A stretch of DNA of 64,000 nt from Loripinus fragilis (taxonomy: Eukaryota > Mollusca > Bivalvia > Lucinida > Lucinidae). The notes under the pieces were generated by a model. The model was not told the origin of the DNA and ran no database searches. It saw only the letters and a list, made by a program, of their open reading frames with translations. The stretch spans positions 29,556,690 to 29,620,689 of the forward strand of contig OZ026530.1 in NCBI GenBank assembly GCA_964019695.1, read 5' to 3'. Each line of letters begins with the position of its first letter. Position 1 is the first letter of the stretch. Of this stretch, positions 53,709 to 63,476 are shown piece after piece. A program made the position numbers and the translations under genes.

Positions 53709-56116
53709 GGCCAAATAAAAATGTGAATTGTTTCTCAGGCACCACCACATCAGTTTGGAAAGTCCTGCATAAAAGCTGCATTATGTCTTTATCGCTTTCT
53801 AATAATTAAAATGGACACCGCATTTCCAGTTCAAACCATCGTTGTTGTGAACTGTTATGTGACTCCACTCGGACGTTGTGGTCCATTGCAGTAAATGTCC
53901 ATTTGCTTAGTTACTCTTGCCTTCATATCCAGTTTTGACTTGACTTGACTTGATCCTGAGTTTATTTTTCTACTGCTGCGGGTGTCCCAGGTACTGGGGT
54001 AGGCAGCAGGTGGCTAGAGTGTCTAACACCCAATCCCCACACCTCTCTGTTCAGTGGATCGATGCTGCCAAGGCTGCACATTTTCATGTCAGTCTTAACA
54101 CATTCAGACCAGGTCTTTTAAGGTCTCCCTCTTCTTCTGGCGCTAGGAATCGTCATACTTGTGATGGAGTTTAGGCATGAAGAGGAGCGTGCAACATGTC
54201 CATACCAACTCAAACGCCTAGTGCGGAGAGCTGCTGTCACCTCCCGCACTCCTAACATTGCACAGAGTGTGTCCGCAGACACTTCGTCATCATCTCTGAC
54301 TCCGCATATCCAGCGGACCATTGATCTGTCGTTCCGGCTAAGCCGCTTTAAGTCTGGCGCAGTAGGTGTCCAGGTTTCACTACCATGCAGTAGGGCAGAA
54401 CATACACAGGCGTTGAAGACCTTCCCGCGGGTCCTTAGGGACACATGCTTGGATGTCAGAATAGGAAGAAGCCTTTTAAACTTTCCCCAGGCAGTACTAC
54501 ATCTGGTGACAATGGCAAGCTTGGCATCCTCGCCAGCACACAGCATGTCTCCAAGGTAGCAAAAATTGGATTCCACGTCGAGTTGCGTTCCATCCACATC
54601 TACCTGTGTGACAGGTCGATTGTCAATCGGTAGAGCCTGATCACAGCATCTTTGACAAACATAGTCTGGATCCTCAGCCAATCTTCCCCTAACACCACTG
54701 CACTTCTTGTGCACACAATACATGCACTGCGAGCACTGGATAGAGTTCACACCAACACCACTCCGACAGACTGCATAGGGGAAGGCTCCAGAGTCGCGAA
54801 GAAGGTCAAGCCCCGGTCCGGAGACCATGAGCTTTGTCTTCTTCATGTTGACTCTTAGTCCCTTGCGTTCCATACCCTCTTTCCATACCTTCAACCTTGC
54901 AATGCATTCTTCAAGTGAGTCTGCCATGACAGCAAGGTCGTCAGCATACAGAAGCTCCCATGGCACACCAGTACGGAACTGGCGTGACAGAGCTTCCAGC
55001 ACAAGTATGAAACTCAAGGGGCTGAGAACAGATCCCTGATGCACACCAAACTCCAACCCCGAACTCCTTGCTGTACTGACCGTTGACATGGACGCGGCTT
55101 TTGACTTCCGTATACATGCCCTGGATGACACGTACAGCCCACTCCTCCACTCCCAAACTCCTGAAGGCCCACCAAAGAACTTTCCTGGGTACTCGGTCGA
55201 AAGCCTTCTCCAGATCTACAAAGGCGAAGTAAAGTGGCTTGTTTGCAGCGATGTACTTCTCTTGCAATTGGCGGATGATGAAGATAGCATCAGTGGCACA
55301 AAGCCAAACTGCATGGCATCAATGTCCACCATCTCTCGAATGAAGGAGTCCAGCACACGCTCGAGTAACTTCATAACCTGATCCGTTAGTTTCAGGCCGC
55401 GATAGTTTCCCTGCTCCAGAGCATCACCTTTACCCTTGTAAAGGTTCAAGATGAAACTCTCTTGCCAGTCCGTAGGAATCACACCATTGCAGAAGACCAC
55501 CTCAGTTAGCTCTGTCAACAACTCTATGCCCACCTCACCAGCAGCTTTCAGCATCTCTGCAATGATACCAGAAGGTCCTGCAGCTTTGCCTCACTTCATC
55601 TTTCTAAGGGCTTTGCAAATGAGATCCTTCGTGACTGGTGGTGATGGACCTTCCACAGAAGCGACCTCCGGAAGCAGGTCGCTCTCCCACTCAAACTCAA
55701 CATTCAGTAGTCTAGCATAGTGTTCAGCCCAAGCCTTCATTTTCTCCTCATCACTGAGAGACAGTTCACCAGCGTCATTTCTAACACATTTCTTGCCAAC
55801 AACATCCTGATTTGTTTTGTCCATCTGCTTGGCAAGTTTGAAGATCCCAGTGTCAATAGGTGCGATATTCAAAAATTTTTCTGTGCCAATATTTTCCACT
55901 GTTTTTGTAAGTTATCGAGGCCCAAACAGTGTAAGTTTTAAACATCTGAAAGAAATAACCGTACAAACACACCTTTTTAAAAACATCATGCCGAGTTTCA
56001 TGAAAAAAGTTCCCACATCTGTTTAGTGCCTGAATTAAAAGGAAAAATAAAAACCCTGCCGCATCTGTTTTTTTTAAAAAATGACCTGAGAAACAATTCA
56101 ATAATTGTTTTTGGCC
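53709..56116. mobile_element. Harbinger-like MITE split by a LINE
   Basis: The left end GGCCAAATAAAAATGTGAAT and the right end (inverse of ATTCAATAATTGTTTTTGGCC) match the ends of the 2190-2663 element, as do internal GACTCCACTCGGACGTTGTG and TTATCGAGGCCCAAACAGTG. TAA lies outside the left end (53706-53708) and GAA outside the right (56117-56119). Removing the LINE leaves roughly one 470-bp element. Confidence 0.8.
53932..55865 (-). pseudogene. LINE with RT and embedded PHD-like finger, decayed, nested in a MITE
   Basis: The minus strand from about 55865 encodes a linker (FKLAKQMDKTNQDVVGKKCV), RT blocks (KAAGPSGIIAEMLKAAGEVG; GNYRGLKLTDQVMKLLERV; AFVDLEKAFDRVPRKVLW; GVHQGSVLSPLSFILVLEAL) and the active site LLYADDLAVMAD. 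Next comes a Cys/His cluster (residues ~122-162 of the 55131-54118 frame) and a C-terminal region with RLSWYGHVARSS and ARRRGRP. Frameshifts occur near 55580, 55290, 55000 and 54118. The ORF tail continues to GTPAAVEK near 53970 and the element ends in a (CAAGT)n tail. The first Cys of the finger is Tyr here. Confidence 0.8.
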
Positions 56117-56119
56117 GAA

Positions 56120-57474
56120 CTGATACCACATCCAGTCACTTCTGTAGTTGGGAAACAGCATGCCCACTCATATATCTGTTTGGGGGTACATGTACCCCCT
56201 GGTGGTTCCATTTTAGGGTACATGTTCATTTTTGAGGGTACACATATTTTAGAGCTGTTTTTTTTTTCATAGTAAAAATATAGGGGCCATGTAACAGTGA
56301 TATGCTGTGAATAATGCTAATAAATAAGTTATGCAAGTAACGACCCCAGCCCCTTCAAAACAAAACTAAGTCTGAACCCGAGAAAAATTGGAACATAGAT
56401 TTCCCTAGAGGCCTAAGCCCAGTGTCATTCACCCCCAACCACCACAACCCTGGCCTTTGAAAGTTTTAGGTAAAGAAAGAATGAAGAAGAGTGGGAGGGA
56501 TGACGGAAAATGAAAACAAACATATCCAGATCACCCTCTTTTTCAGAATGATAAATCATTTTTGAAAAATAGAATACAGTAAATGTCACATACCTCTTAG
56601 ATTGTGTTCCTCCGCTATTTAATTTAAAACTCTGAATCCTAAAGGGTTATCAAATGCGCAAGTGAATGGGGTATAGGAAAACTGTGAAAAACAAACATGT
56701 CAAGCAATTTATCCAGTTTTCTTCTAAGTAAGTAAGGGTGCAAAGATCAGGAATTGATACAATAAAGTACCACACCCGACCCACACCTAACACACATCTG
56801 TACTTGGAGTTGCCTGTCCACTTTAGATCGCATATGTAAGCATAACGCTGATTGGTTCAGTAATAATAGACAACCAATCAATATTGACTTTAATAGAAGC
56901 GTGGTTGACTGTGGCCCGAGATTCGTTATATTGTGCTGAAACAGTTTACTATGAATGCAATATACCAGTCAGCTGTAAATCTGGGCCGATAATTCTAAAA
57001 AAAGGACTTGTTTCCCAGAAAATTTCATGAGATTCACGCACAACGATCACTGGTAATGCTTGCACACAATTACTGTACGTTTTGCTCATAGGCACCAAAT
57101 GATATGTGCCTGCATGGCCATTTCTGTACATGAATTACGTACTGCAGTGCGTGAATGGACATGCTGTGGGAAAATTAGTCTCTAGCTCTCACCAAAGAAG
57201 TAAACATAGCAACACATTTACTATAAAATTATTTTTTAGTGTTCAAACTTTTAGAACATTTACCGTAACCTGTCAATTTTATTTTGTTCTGAAAATTAAC
57301 AAATTGCATCTGGTATATACATCTGCTGCCATAAATCTAGTGCACTTCAGTCTAGATTTTATCATGGAAGCAAACACTATAAATACTGATCAGAGTGCTC
57401 CCTTCTGGGTCCATATTGTTTGTCATATAGGCTACTTAAGAACATAAGCAGGCAAGAGAGTAGACAACAAATCA
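56120..57474. other. No exon seen; partial family G repeat
   Basis: AAGTAAGTAAGGGTGCAAAG at 56727 with CACACCCGACCC is a short family G copy. It lies upstream of the first dymeclin coding exon; a non-coding 5' exon and promoter are expected in or beyond this stretch but were not recognised. Confidence 0.4.
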
Positions 57475-57650
57475 TAGGTTTAGATAAACAAAAATTTTCA
57501 GCGTAAAATTGTAAATATTTTCTTACCCATCAGTTTGAACATATGTTTTAGGTGCTCAAAAGATCCGTCTCATTGAGACGGTTCTTTTGAACACCCACAA
57601 CATATATTTTGGTTGAGAAATAAGAAAATTTAATTTTCGTTACACACTCT
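57475..57650. mobile_element. Family C MITE, reversed, upstream of the dymeclin exon
   Basis: GCGTAAAATTGTAAATATTT, TCTTACCCATCAGTTTGAAC, the core GATCCGTCTCATTGAGACGG and ACACCCACAACATATATTTT, then GGTTGAGAAATAAG, form a full reversed copy. It ends about 100 bp before the exon at 57753. Confidence 0.8.
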
Positions 57651-57752
57651 TAACTAACTACAACCAATTCTGCCATAACCCTTTTCTCCCCAGTCACAGC
57701 TTTAAATTTATAGACTTCTATTTCTCTTCCTTTATTTCCTTTATTTATTTAG

Positions 57753-57893
57753 GATGGGAGCCAACAGTAGCAGCTTCAGTGAGCTGGGAACCAATGAATA
57801 TCTGCGGAGGTTTTCTAGCACAGAAGCTATATCTCCACAAGATCCCTTTTGGAATCAGCTGTTGTCCTATACATTTCTTATACCCATAAACAG
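57753..57893 (+). CDS. DYM: Dymeclin, first coding exon
   Basis: After acceptor TTTATTTATTTAG the exon opens one base before ATG at 57754 and runs to donor GTAATC at 57894. It encodes 46 codons plus two bases: MGANSSSFSELG, NEYLRRFSSTEAIS and DPFWNQLLSYTFLIP. The MGxNSS start, NEYL, and DPFWNQLLS are the conserved N-terminus of dymeclin, a peripheral Golgi protein needed for normal Golgi traffic; Gly2 is placed for N-myristoylation. The last two bases join in phase to the exon at 60563. A spliced 5' UTR exon is implied by the acceptor. Family C MITEs flank it on both sides. Confidence 0.9.
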
Positions 57894-57901
57894 GTAATCC
57901 A

Positions 57902-58085
57902 CAGGTTTAGATAATCGAAAAACTTCTGTGTAAAATTGCAAATAGTTTCCTACCCATATTTTTTAGTACATGTTTTGGGTGCTCAAAAGAACCGTCTCAT
58001 TGAGACGGTTCTTTTGAGTACCCACAACATTTGTTATGGTTGAGAAATAAGAAAATTATTTTTCTATTACACACTCTTAACTTAA
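57902..58085. mobile_element. Family C MITE, reversed, just after the dymeclin donor
   Basis: GTGTAAAATTGCAAATAGTT, TCCTACCCATATTTTTTAGT, a perfect core GAACCGTCTCATTGAGACGG and GAGTACCCACAACATTTGTT, then GGTTGAGAAATAAG, are in order. The left end begins within about 8-12 bp of the exon border. Confidence 0.8.
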
Positions 58086-58930
58086 GTCCTGAAACCACAT
58101 ATAAACTTGTCTGAAAACAGTATATACATATAACAAGAAATATATTCATACATAAGCTAATAGTTACATTTTCGAAGCAAGACCTCAATGAATCTTTAGA
58201 TTTTTGGAACTGTTCATAAACTCATGAATGGCATACGGTATATATGATTGGCAGCTGCCAAGCTCATTTGCCCTTGCAGTACCCTTCGAACATTCATTCT
58301 CCAGAAGTGACACTGGTGTTGTGATTGACAGCAAAGCACACCTTGTTTCCTTCATTGGCTGTGTTCTTACTGGTAGACTGGTATCAGACCAGTAAATAGA
58401 AAAATAGTCAAATATGTGCACATACATATACAAGCATATACATCTCTGAAAAAAAATCTCTGACTGTCTTATTTACTGTATTCTGAGCAATGGGGAAGTA
58501 ATAAAGTATCATAAATTTATCCCTGTAGTAGTTAAAGAACTTTCACTTAGAAGTCTTAATACAGGGCCTGAAGACAGGCTATCTTCTTACTGGCTGCTCC
58601 GCTTTTCCATTTACACTCCAACAAAACCGTTAATAAAAATTACATATTAAATACAAAACAGTTTTGTTTCCAAAATTATAAATAATTTCTATATATTAGA
58701 TATTTATAATAAAATGTAAATATAGTTAATAAATTCAGTTGTTGGTCTTTTCATGCAACATGAATACTTTGGGTCTCTTTCAAAATTAACGTGAAGCCCC
58801 ACTTACTTTGTGCAAGAGACCCTAAGTATTCATGATTCCATGAACATTTCAAAAATCAAATTTATTTCTTAAATGAAATCAGTGTTGATCAGGATTCACA
58901 CTATTTTCTGAACAACATTTCAGTACATAA
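58086..58930. other. Dymeclin intron 1; no exon seen
   Basis: A minus-strand open stretch at 58433-58185 has no splice borders and no recognised motif. AT-rich otherwise. An inverted pair CATGAATACTTTGGGTCTCT / AGACCCTAAGTATTCATG (58759-58835) marks a small fold-back. Confidence 0.45.
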
Positions 58931-58931
58931 T

Positions 58932-59050
58932 AACTAATGGGCTAGGCCCGTTGTGCAATTGTTAGCTAGTCTGATATCTGATCCAGGGGTTGTGAGTTTG
59001 AACCCAGCTGGGTCCCATACTTTTGTGGAAATTGACTAACAAATAACTAT
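58932..59050 (+). repeat. tRNA-like SINE head, degraded
   Basis: GGCCCGTTGTGCAATTGTTA is A-box-like and GGTTGTGAGTTTGAACCC is a good B box. It continues with CCATACTTTTGTGGAAATTG, as in the SINE at 10388-10711 (CCATACTTTCGTGGAGATTG), so it is a diverged member of that family. Confidence 0.65.
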
Positions 59051-59151
59051 TGGACCTGGAATAGTGGAAAATCAGGCTACAGTAAAACCTGTCTTAAGCC
59101 GCCACTTGAAAATAGACAAAACGAAGGTCGTAATGGAAAATGAAAGCTTAA

Positions 59152-59709
59152 CCCTTAAAGCGCCAATCACGACTGCAGCAGACAACAAATTCTCAATTTT
59201 CGAAAAAATAAAGTATGATATGTCACGAGAATCGTCTCGTGAAATATCATGCCTTGTAGTATGGCCGATGCTTTTTTCTTTGATCTTTGCTGATGTTTAA
59301 ATTAGACACCTTAGAATAACGACGAAGGAGGAGCTTAAAACCGTACTCTAACTTCCAATTTTAGTTAAACAGTGATGTAGGCGGGAACTTCCTAAATAGC
59401 AACAAATTAACCCATAGGTAAATGTAATATACTTGACAGCTTAGGCCGGATGCAGGGAGGAGCGAATGTAAATTTCATCAGGTGTCAGTAACACATGTTT
59501 ATTTGCGCCTGCATCATACTACAAGCTAAATAAAGGATTCTTCCTCGGTTTTCTGTTTAAACCGCTCGGTGGGCTACGCCTACCTCGCGGTTTAAACAAG
59601 AAAGCCTCGGAAAAGTATCCTTTATCTATTACTTATTTTGTTATTTTTGTAAAAGTGGGAAAATTTGAAATTGTTGTCTGCTGCATATTATAGGTGGTGC
59701 TTTATGATT
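59152..59709. mobile_element. Family A element nested in K, itself carrying an insert
   Basis: Starts CCCTTAAAGCGCCAATCACG after TTAA, contains TGCAGCAGACAAC and ends GTCTGCTGCATATTATAGGT with GGTGCTTTATG. TTAA recurs on the right, in line with a 4-bp duplication. About 350 bp of foreign sequence (roughly 59290-59640) lies inside. Confidence 0.65.
59531..59623. repeat. 92-bp imperfect hairpin
   Basis: AAAGGATTCTTCCTCGGTTT and GTTTAAACCGC on the left pair with GCGGTTTAAAC and CCTCGGAAAAGTATCCTTT on the right, around a TCGGTGGGCTACGCCTACCT loop. Confidence 0.75.
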
Positions 59710-59925
59710 TAATATAGGTCAAAAGTATTATTCTACAATACTTTTGACCTGCACTAAGGGATAAGTGGTATTGAAAACCAATCTTTCGTGTTCTTTTTTA
59801 ATGGTCGCTTAAGACAGGTTTTACTGTAATATCAATCTATTCAGCATGTTAAAGGGTAAAGATGAATGTAAGAAATGCATTTCTATGTTTGATAAACTTT
59901 GTAAGAATAGAAATATATAGATGAT

Positions 59926-60069
59926 ATTCAAATTTTTGGAATGAATATGCCATTTATTTCGAGTGAAGCAAAAAATGCATATTTCATGAATGGCGAAGCC
60001 ACGAATGAAATATACATTTTCTCGCTTCACGAGATGTAATAAATAGCATATTCATTCCAAATTTTGAAT
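59926..60069. mobile_element. 144-bp palindromic MITE
   Basis: The left arm ATTCAAATTTTTGGAATGAA with TATGCCATTTATT is inverted at the right (AATAAATAGCATATTCATTC, CAAATTTTGAAT). A second inner stem pairs TTTCATGAATGGCG with GCCACGAATGAAA. It lies in dymeclin intron 1. Confidence 0.7.
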
Positions 60070-60562
60070 TTTCTTTTTATTATGTACAATTTTAAGCGTG
60101 GCAGATATTTTGCACTAAATGACGTTGTTATTATTCGCATATTACATCATATTAATGATGACATTGCATAACATGCAATGTCGGCCAAAACTGAAATCAT
60201 AGGAGCAGGAGTAGAGAAAATGAACATTTCAGCAAATCCTGACAAACTAATTACCAAAATTTTCCTTGCGATCTCACTAAGAAAATGAATACCCACACTT
60301 TGTGTTTTTTTCCCACTAATAAGAAAGTTACAGGCGTTTGAAATTTCAAGTGCGCTCGAAGAAGTCAATGGAGAAAGCAGAGGACATCCAATTTGTCCTG
60401 TGAAATACAACTTAAATTTTCACGACTGTGAAATACAGCTTTTTATATTTTCACGGCTGTTAAATACAGCTTTTTTGAAATATGCATTATATTTAATAAA
60501 TATTTTCCTGTATTTCATTACTTTGCATATAATAAATCTTTATACTTGTTCCTGCTTTTCAG

Positions 60563-60709
60563 TTCCGATGCAAAGTTACTTGAAGAGTCGACAGCCTTGA
60601 TCTGCAAGAATTTAGCCATAAACAACTGTAAAACGGGAAACTTTGGTGCTTTAATTCACAATTTCCTCATCAGATGTACAGAGCTAAAAGCCTCAGCACA
60701 GTGTGAAGA
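60563..60709 (+). CDS. DYM: Dymeclin, second coding exon
   Basis: Acceptor CCTGCTTTTCAG ends at 60562 and donor GTAAGAG begins at 60710. Joined to the exon ending at 57893, the shared codon AG|T is Ser and the frame reads [35 protein letters not shown] and [16 protein letters not shown], TGNxGALI and TxELKxSAxC are conserved early dymeclin segments. The exon ends in phase 2; the next exon lies beyond the window or is not recognised. No stops or frameshifts, so the gene looks intact here. Confidence 0.88.
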
Positions 60710-60769
60710 GTAAGAGAATTTCTCTTTGTTAATTACGCAGTAAAACAATTTTTAACTATCCATCCATGC

Positions 60770-61345
60770 TTGCATCCATCCGTTCGAACCTTAATTGTGC
60801 CCGGAGCTTATCTCCTATATTATTTAAAGTAGGAATCCCAAATTTTGCATGTGGTTACACCTTGGGGTCGCTGAGTGTTGCATACTGTTTTGGGTTCATT
60901 GTGATCTTGACCTAGACCTTTGGCCTCTATTCTAGAAAATTAGTGTCCGGAGCATATCTCATAATTGTTTGGTGTGTGAATACATTTTTGGGTCGTGGAG
61001 TGTTGCATACTTTTCCAGGGTCACTGTGACCTTGGCCTCGGGCCTCATTTCTAGAAAAATTGAGTGTAGCATATCTCCTATATTTTTTGAGGTAGGAATC
61101 CCAAATTTTTTGAGTGGATATATTTCGGGGTCCCAGAGAGTTGCATACTGTTTTTTGGTCACTGTGACCTTGATCTCTGGCCTCAGTTTTAGAAAAGTCA
61201 TGACTGGAGCATATCTCCTATATTATTTGAGGTAGGAATTCCAAATTTAGTGTGTGTGAATACATCTTGGGGTTGGGGAGTGTCACACACTGTTTTCGGA
61301 TCGCTGTGATTTTGACCTCTGGCATCAGTTCTAGATATATCTTGT
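60770..61345. repeat. Tandem array of ~130-bp units (CATATCTCCTATATT type)
   Basis: Units share GGAGCATATCTCCTATATTA, TTTGAGGTAGGAATCCCAAA, TTGGGGTCG, AGTGTTGCATACTGTTTTGG, GTCACTGTGACCTTGACCT and GGCCTCAGTTCTAGAAA. About four and a half units are present, variably diverged. It lies in dymeclin intron 2. Confidence 0.8.
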
Positions 61346-61513
61346 CGTTGGGGGCATTTGTCACATTGTGACACATTTCTTGTTATTATACCCGCTGTTT
61401 TCTTTAGAAAAAAAGGGTATATTAATTTCATACCAAAGTCGGTCCGTCGTCCGTCCGGGTGTCCGTCAGTCACATTTCTTGTAAATGCATCTCCGCCTAA
61501 ACCGTTAGACACA
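61346..61513. repeat. Start of the ~127-bp tandem array, 5' of the LINE insertion
   Basis: CACATTTCTTGTAAATGCAT, CTCCGCCTAAACCGTTAGAC and ACA match the array unit seen after 63477. The array is cut here by the LINE at 61514-63471. Confidence 0.65.
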
Positions 61514-63471
61514 TCATCATAATCATAATCGGATTTTTGATTTAAGTGCAGGTGCAGGGGCATCATCCACATCAGTGGGCCCCTTTCCAGGTAACTGGCT
61601 AGCTGCACGCATAGCAGATCTCACACCTGATCTCCAGGTGCTCCTTTCTTGAGGGTCAACTGTGGTGAGCTTCCACTCACGGCAGTCTTTCTCTGTCAGT
61701 TTCTTCCATGTTTGCTTGGGCCTCCCTGTCCCCCGCTTGCCGTCAATCTGCATATCATGCTGTTCTGATTGCACCACTCGAACGCTCCACATGCCCAAAC
61801 CAGCGAAGCCTTCTCTCTCTCAAAATGAGGTCGAGGTCCTCAAGCTGAAGCTTTGCCAGTAGCTCGCTTGACCTTACCCTGGCCACATCCTCTGGCTTGA
61901 TACTGCAGATCTGTCTGATCATGGCCCTATCATTGCGTTGCAAGCGCTGCAGGTTCATCTTGGTAAGTGGCCAAGTTTCACTGGCATGGAGCATGGCGCT
62001 CCGCACGCAAAAGCTGTACACATGGCCTCGGGTCTTGTAAGAGAGGTGGCGGGATGTGAGAACTGGTAGTAGCTCCCTGAACTTCTTCCAGGCGATTTTC
62101 ACACGAGTAGTGACCGCCATTTCACAGCCTCCACCAGCAGAAAGCATGTCCCCTAGGTAGCAGAAGGAAGCTACCACCTCAAGCTTATCAGGTCCGACCT
62201 GGACTTCACTCTGTGGTCTGTCGTCAATAGGGCGAGCATTTCCCATGCACCGTGCACACCTATAATCAGGATTTGGTGTCAGTCGTTGTAGCCCACTGCA
62301 TTTCTTATGCACCCAAAGTTTGCAGCCATTGCAGTAGATGCTGTTGTTGCCTACTCCTGTACGACAGACAGCGCATGGGTATTCGCCTGAACTCTGCAAG
62401 AGGTCCAGGCCTGTACCACAGATCATGACCTTTGTCTTTCCTGCATTTACCCTCAATCCCTTCTTCTCCATGGCTTCTTTCCATATCAAGAGCCTCCTGA
62501 CACATTCCTCTAGGGAGTCAGCAATGATGACAAGATCATCTGCATATAGGTCCTCCCAGGGAACACCAGCCGGAAACTCACGTGACAAGGCCTCCAGCAC
62601 AATGATGAAGAGCAGGGGACTGAGTACGGATCCCTAATGGACCCCAACCTTCACCTCAAACTCTTTGCTGAAACCCTCGCCAACACGAACCCGGCTTCGT
62701 GCATTAGCGTACATTTGCTGGACTAACCGCACAATCCATTCCTCAACGCCTAGCTTTCTCAGGGCCCACCAGATAACCTTCCGAGGGACACGGTCAAATG
62801 CTTTCTCTAGGTCCACGAAGGCCATATAAAGCCTCTTGTTCACTGCTAGGTATTCTGCTTTGCCTCCTCGCTCATTGACATTTCCCCAGTGTCATTCTTC
62901 ACTGGCTTGTCGCCTACAACATCAACATTCTCTTTTCTCATCTGGTTGGCAAGGCGGAAGATATCAGACGACTTGTGGTCAATGCCCTCATAGACCACCT
63001 TGTCTGCTTCGTGGCGTGCATGGTGCACCACACGTCTGGAGATGCGCTTGGCAGTGTTATATGATGCTCTTGTGCATTTGCCAGCCTTCCATGCTTTGAA
63101 AGCTTGGCGCTTGGCTGTGATGGCATCATCTACTTCCTTATTCCACCACCAAGTTTCACGTCGCCATCGGTGTACATCGGTGGGGCTTTGTTGTGCCGCA
63201 CACCTCCTCTGTTGTCTTCAGCAAACCTGTCTTGAGTTTCGCCCAGATTTCCTCAGTAGTAGTAGCCGCTTCAGTTTCCACAGCGGGCACATGTGCCTTG
63301 AAGACTTCCTGGAATCGGCTACATGTTTGAGGATCTCTGAGCTTCCACACTTTTGGACGTGGGGTGAATTTGCGCTTGATTTGGGGCGGCATATCAATCA
63401 TCGTGTCGCACACAAGGAGCTGATGCTGCAGAGCACCCTCCTCTCCAGGAATCACCTTCACATCCATAACA
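61514..63471 (-). pseudogene. LINE with RT and embedded PHD-like finger, internally deleted
   Basis: From high to low coordinates the minus strand has a linker (KVWKLRDPQTCSRFQEVFKA; RQMRKENVDVVGDKPVKN variants near 62900), a junction near 62855 where about 0.5 kb of RT is missing, then LYMAFVDLEKAFDRVPRKVI, an in-frame TAG (about 62634-62636) replacing Gln in HQGSVLSP, the active site LYADDLVIIADS and a C4HC3 finger at residues 76, 79, 90, 93, 98, 101, 115 and 118 of the 62600-61755 frame. The end of the ORF follows a 2-bp deletion near 61757. The 3' tail is ATTATGATGATG. Target duplication ACACA lies at 61509-61513 and 63472-63476. Confidence 0.85.
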
Positions 63472-63476
63472 ACACA

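Larger units (their letters stand above)
59080..59826. mobile_element. Family K MITE (TA-flanked) interrupted by a family A element
   Basis: Ends CAGTAAAACCTGTCTTAAG and CTTAAGACAGGTTTTACTG are flanked by TA (59078-59079, 59827-59828). Compared with 19558-19762 the sequence breaks after GCTTAA at about 59151 and resumes at TTTAATATAGGTCAAAAGTA near 59708. Confidence 0.85.

Noticed and set aside
54161..54559. Plus-strand frames over the LINEs at 54-56 kb and 62-63 kb
   Set aside because: They are shadows of the minus-strand reverse transcriptase frames.
57997..58188. Small frames ending KEPSQ and similar, seen at several places
   Set aside because: These translate the arm and core of family C hairpin MITEs.
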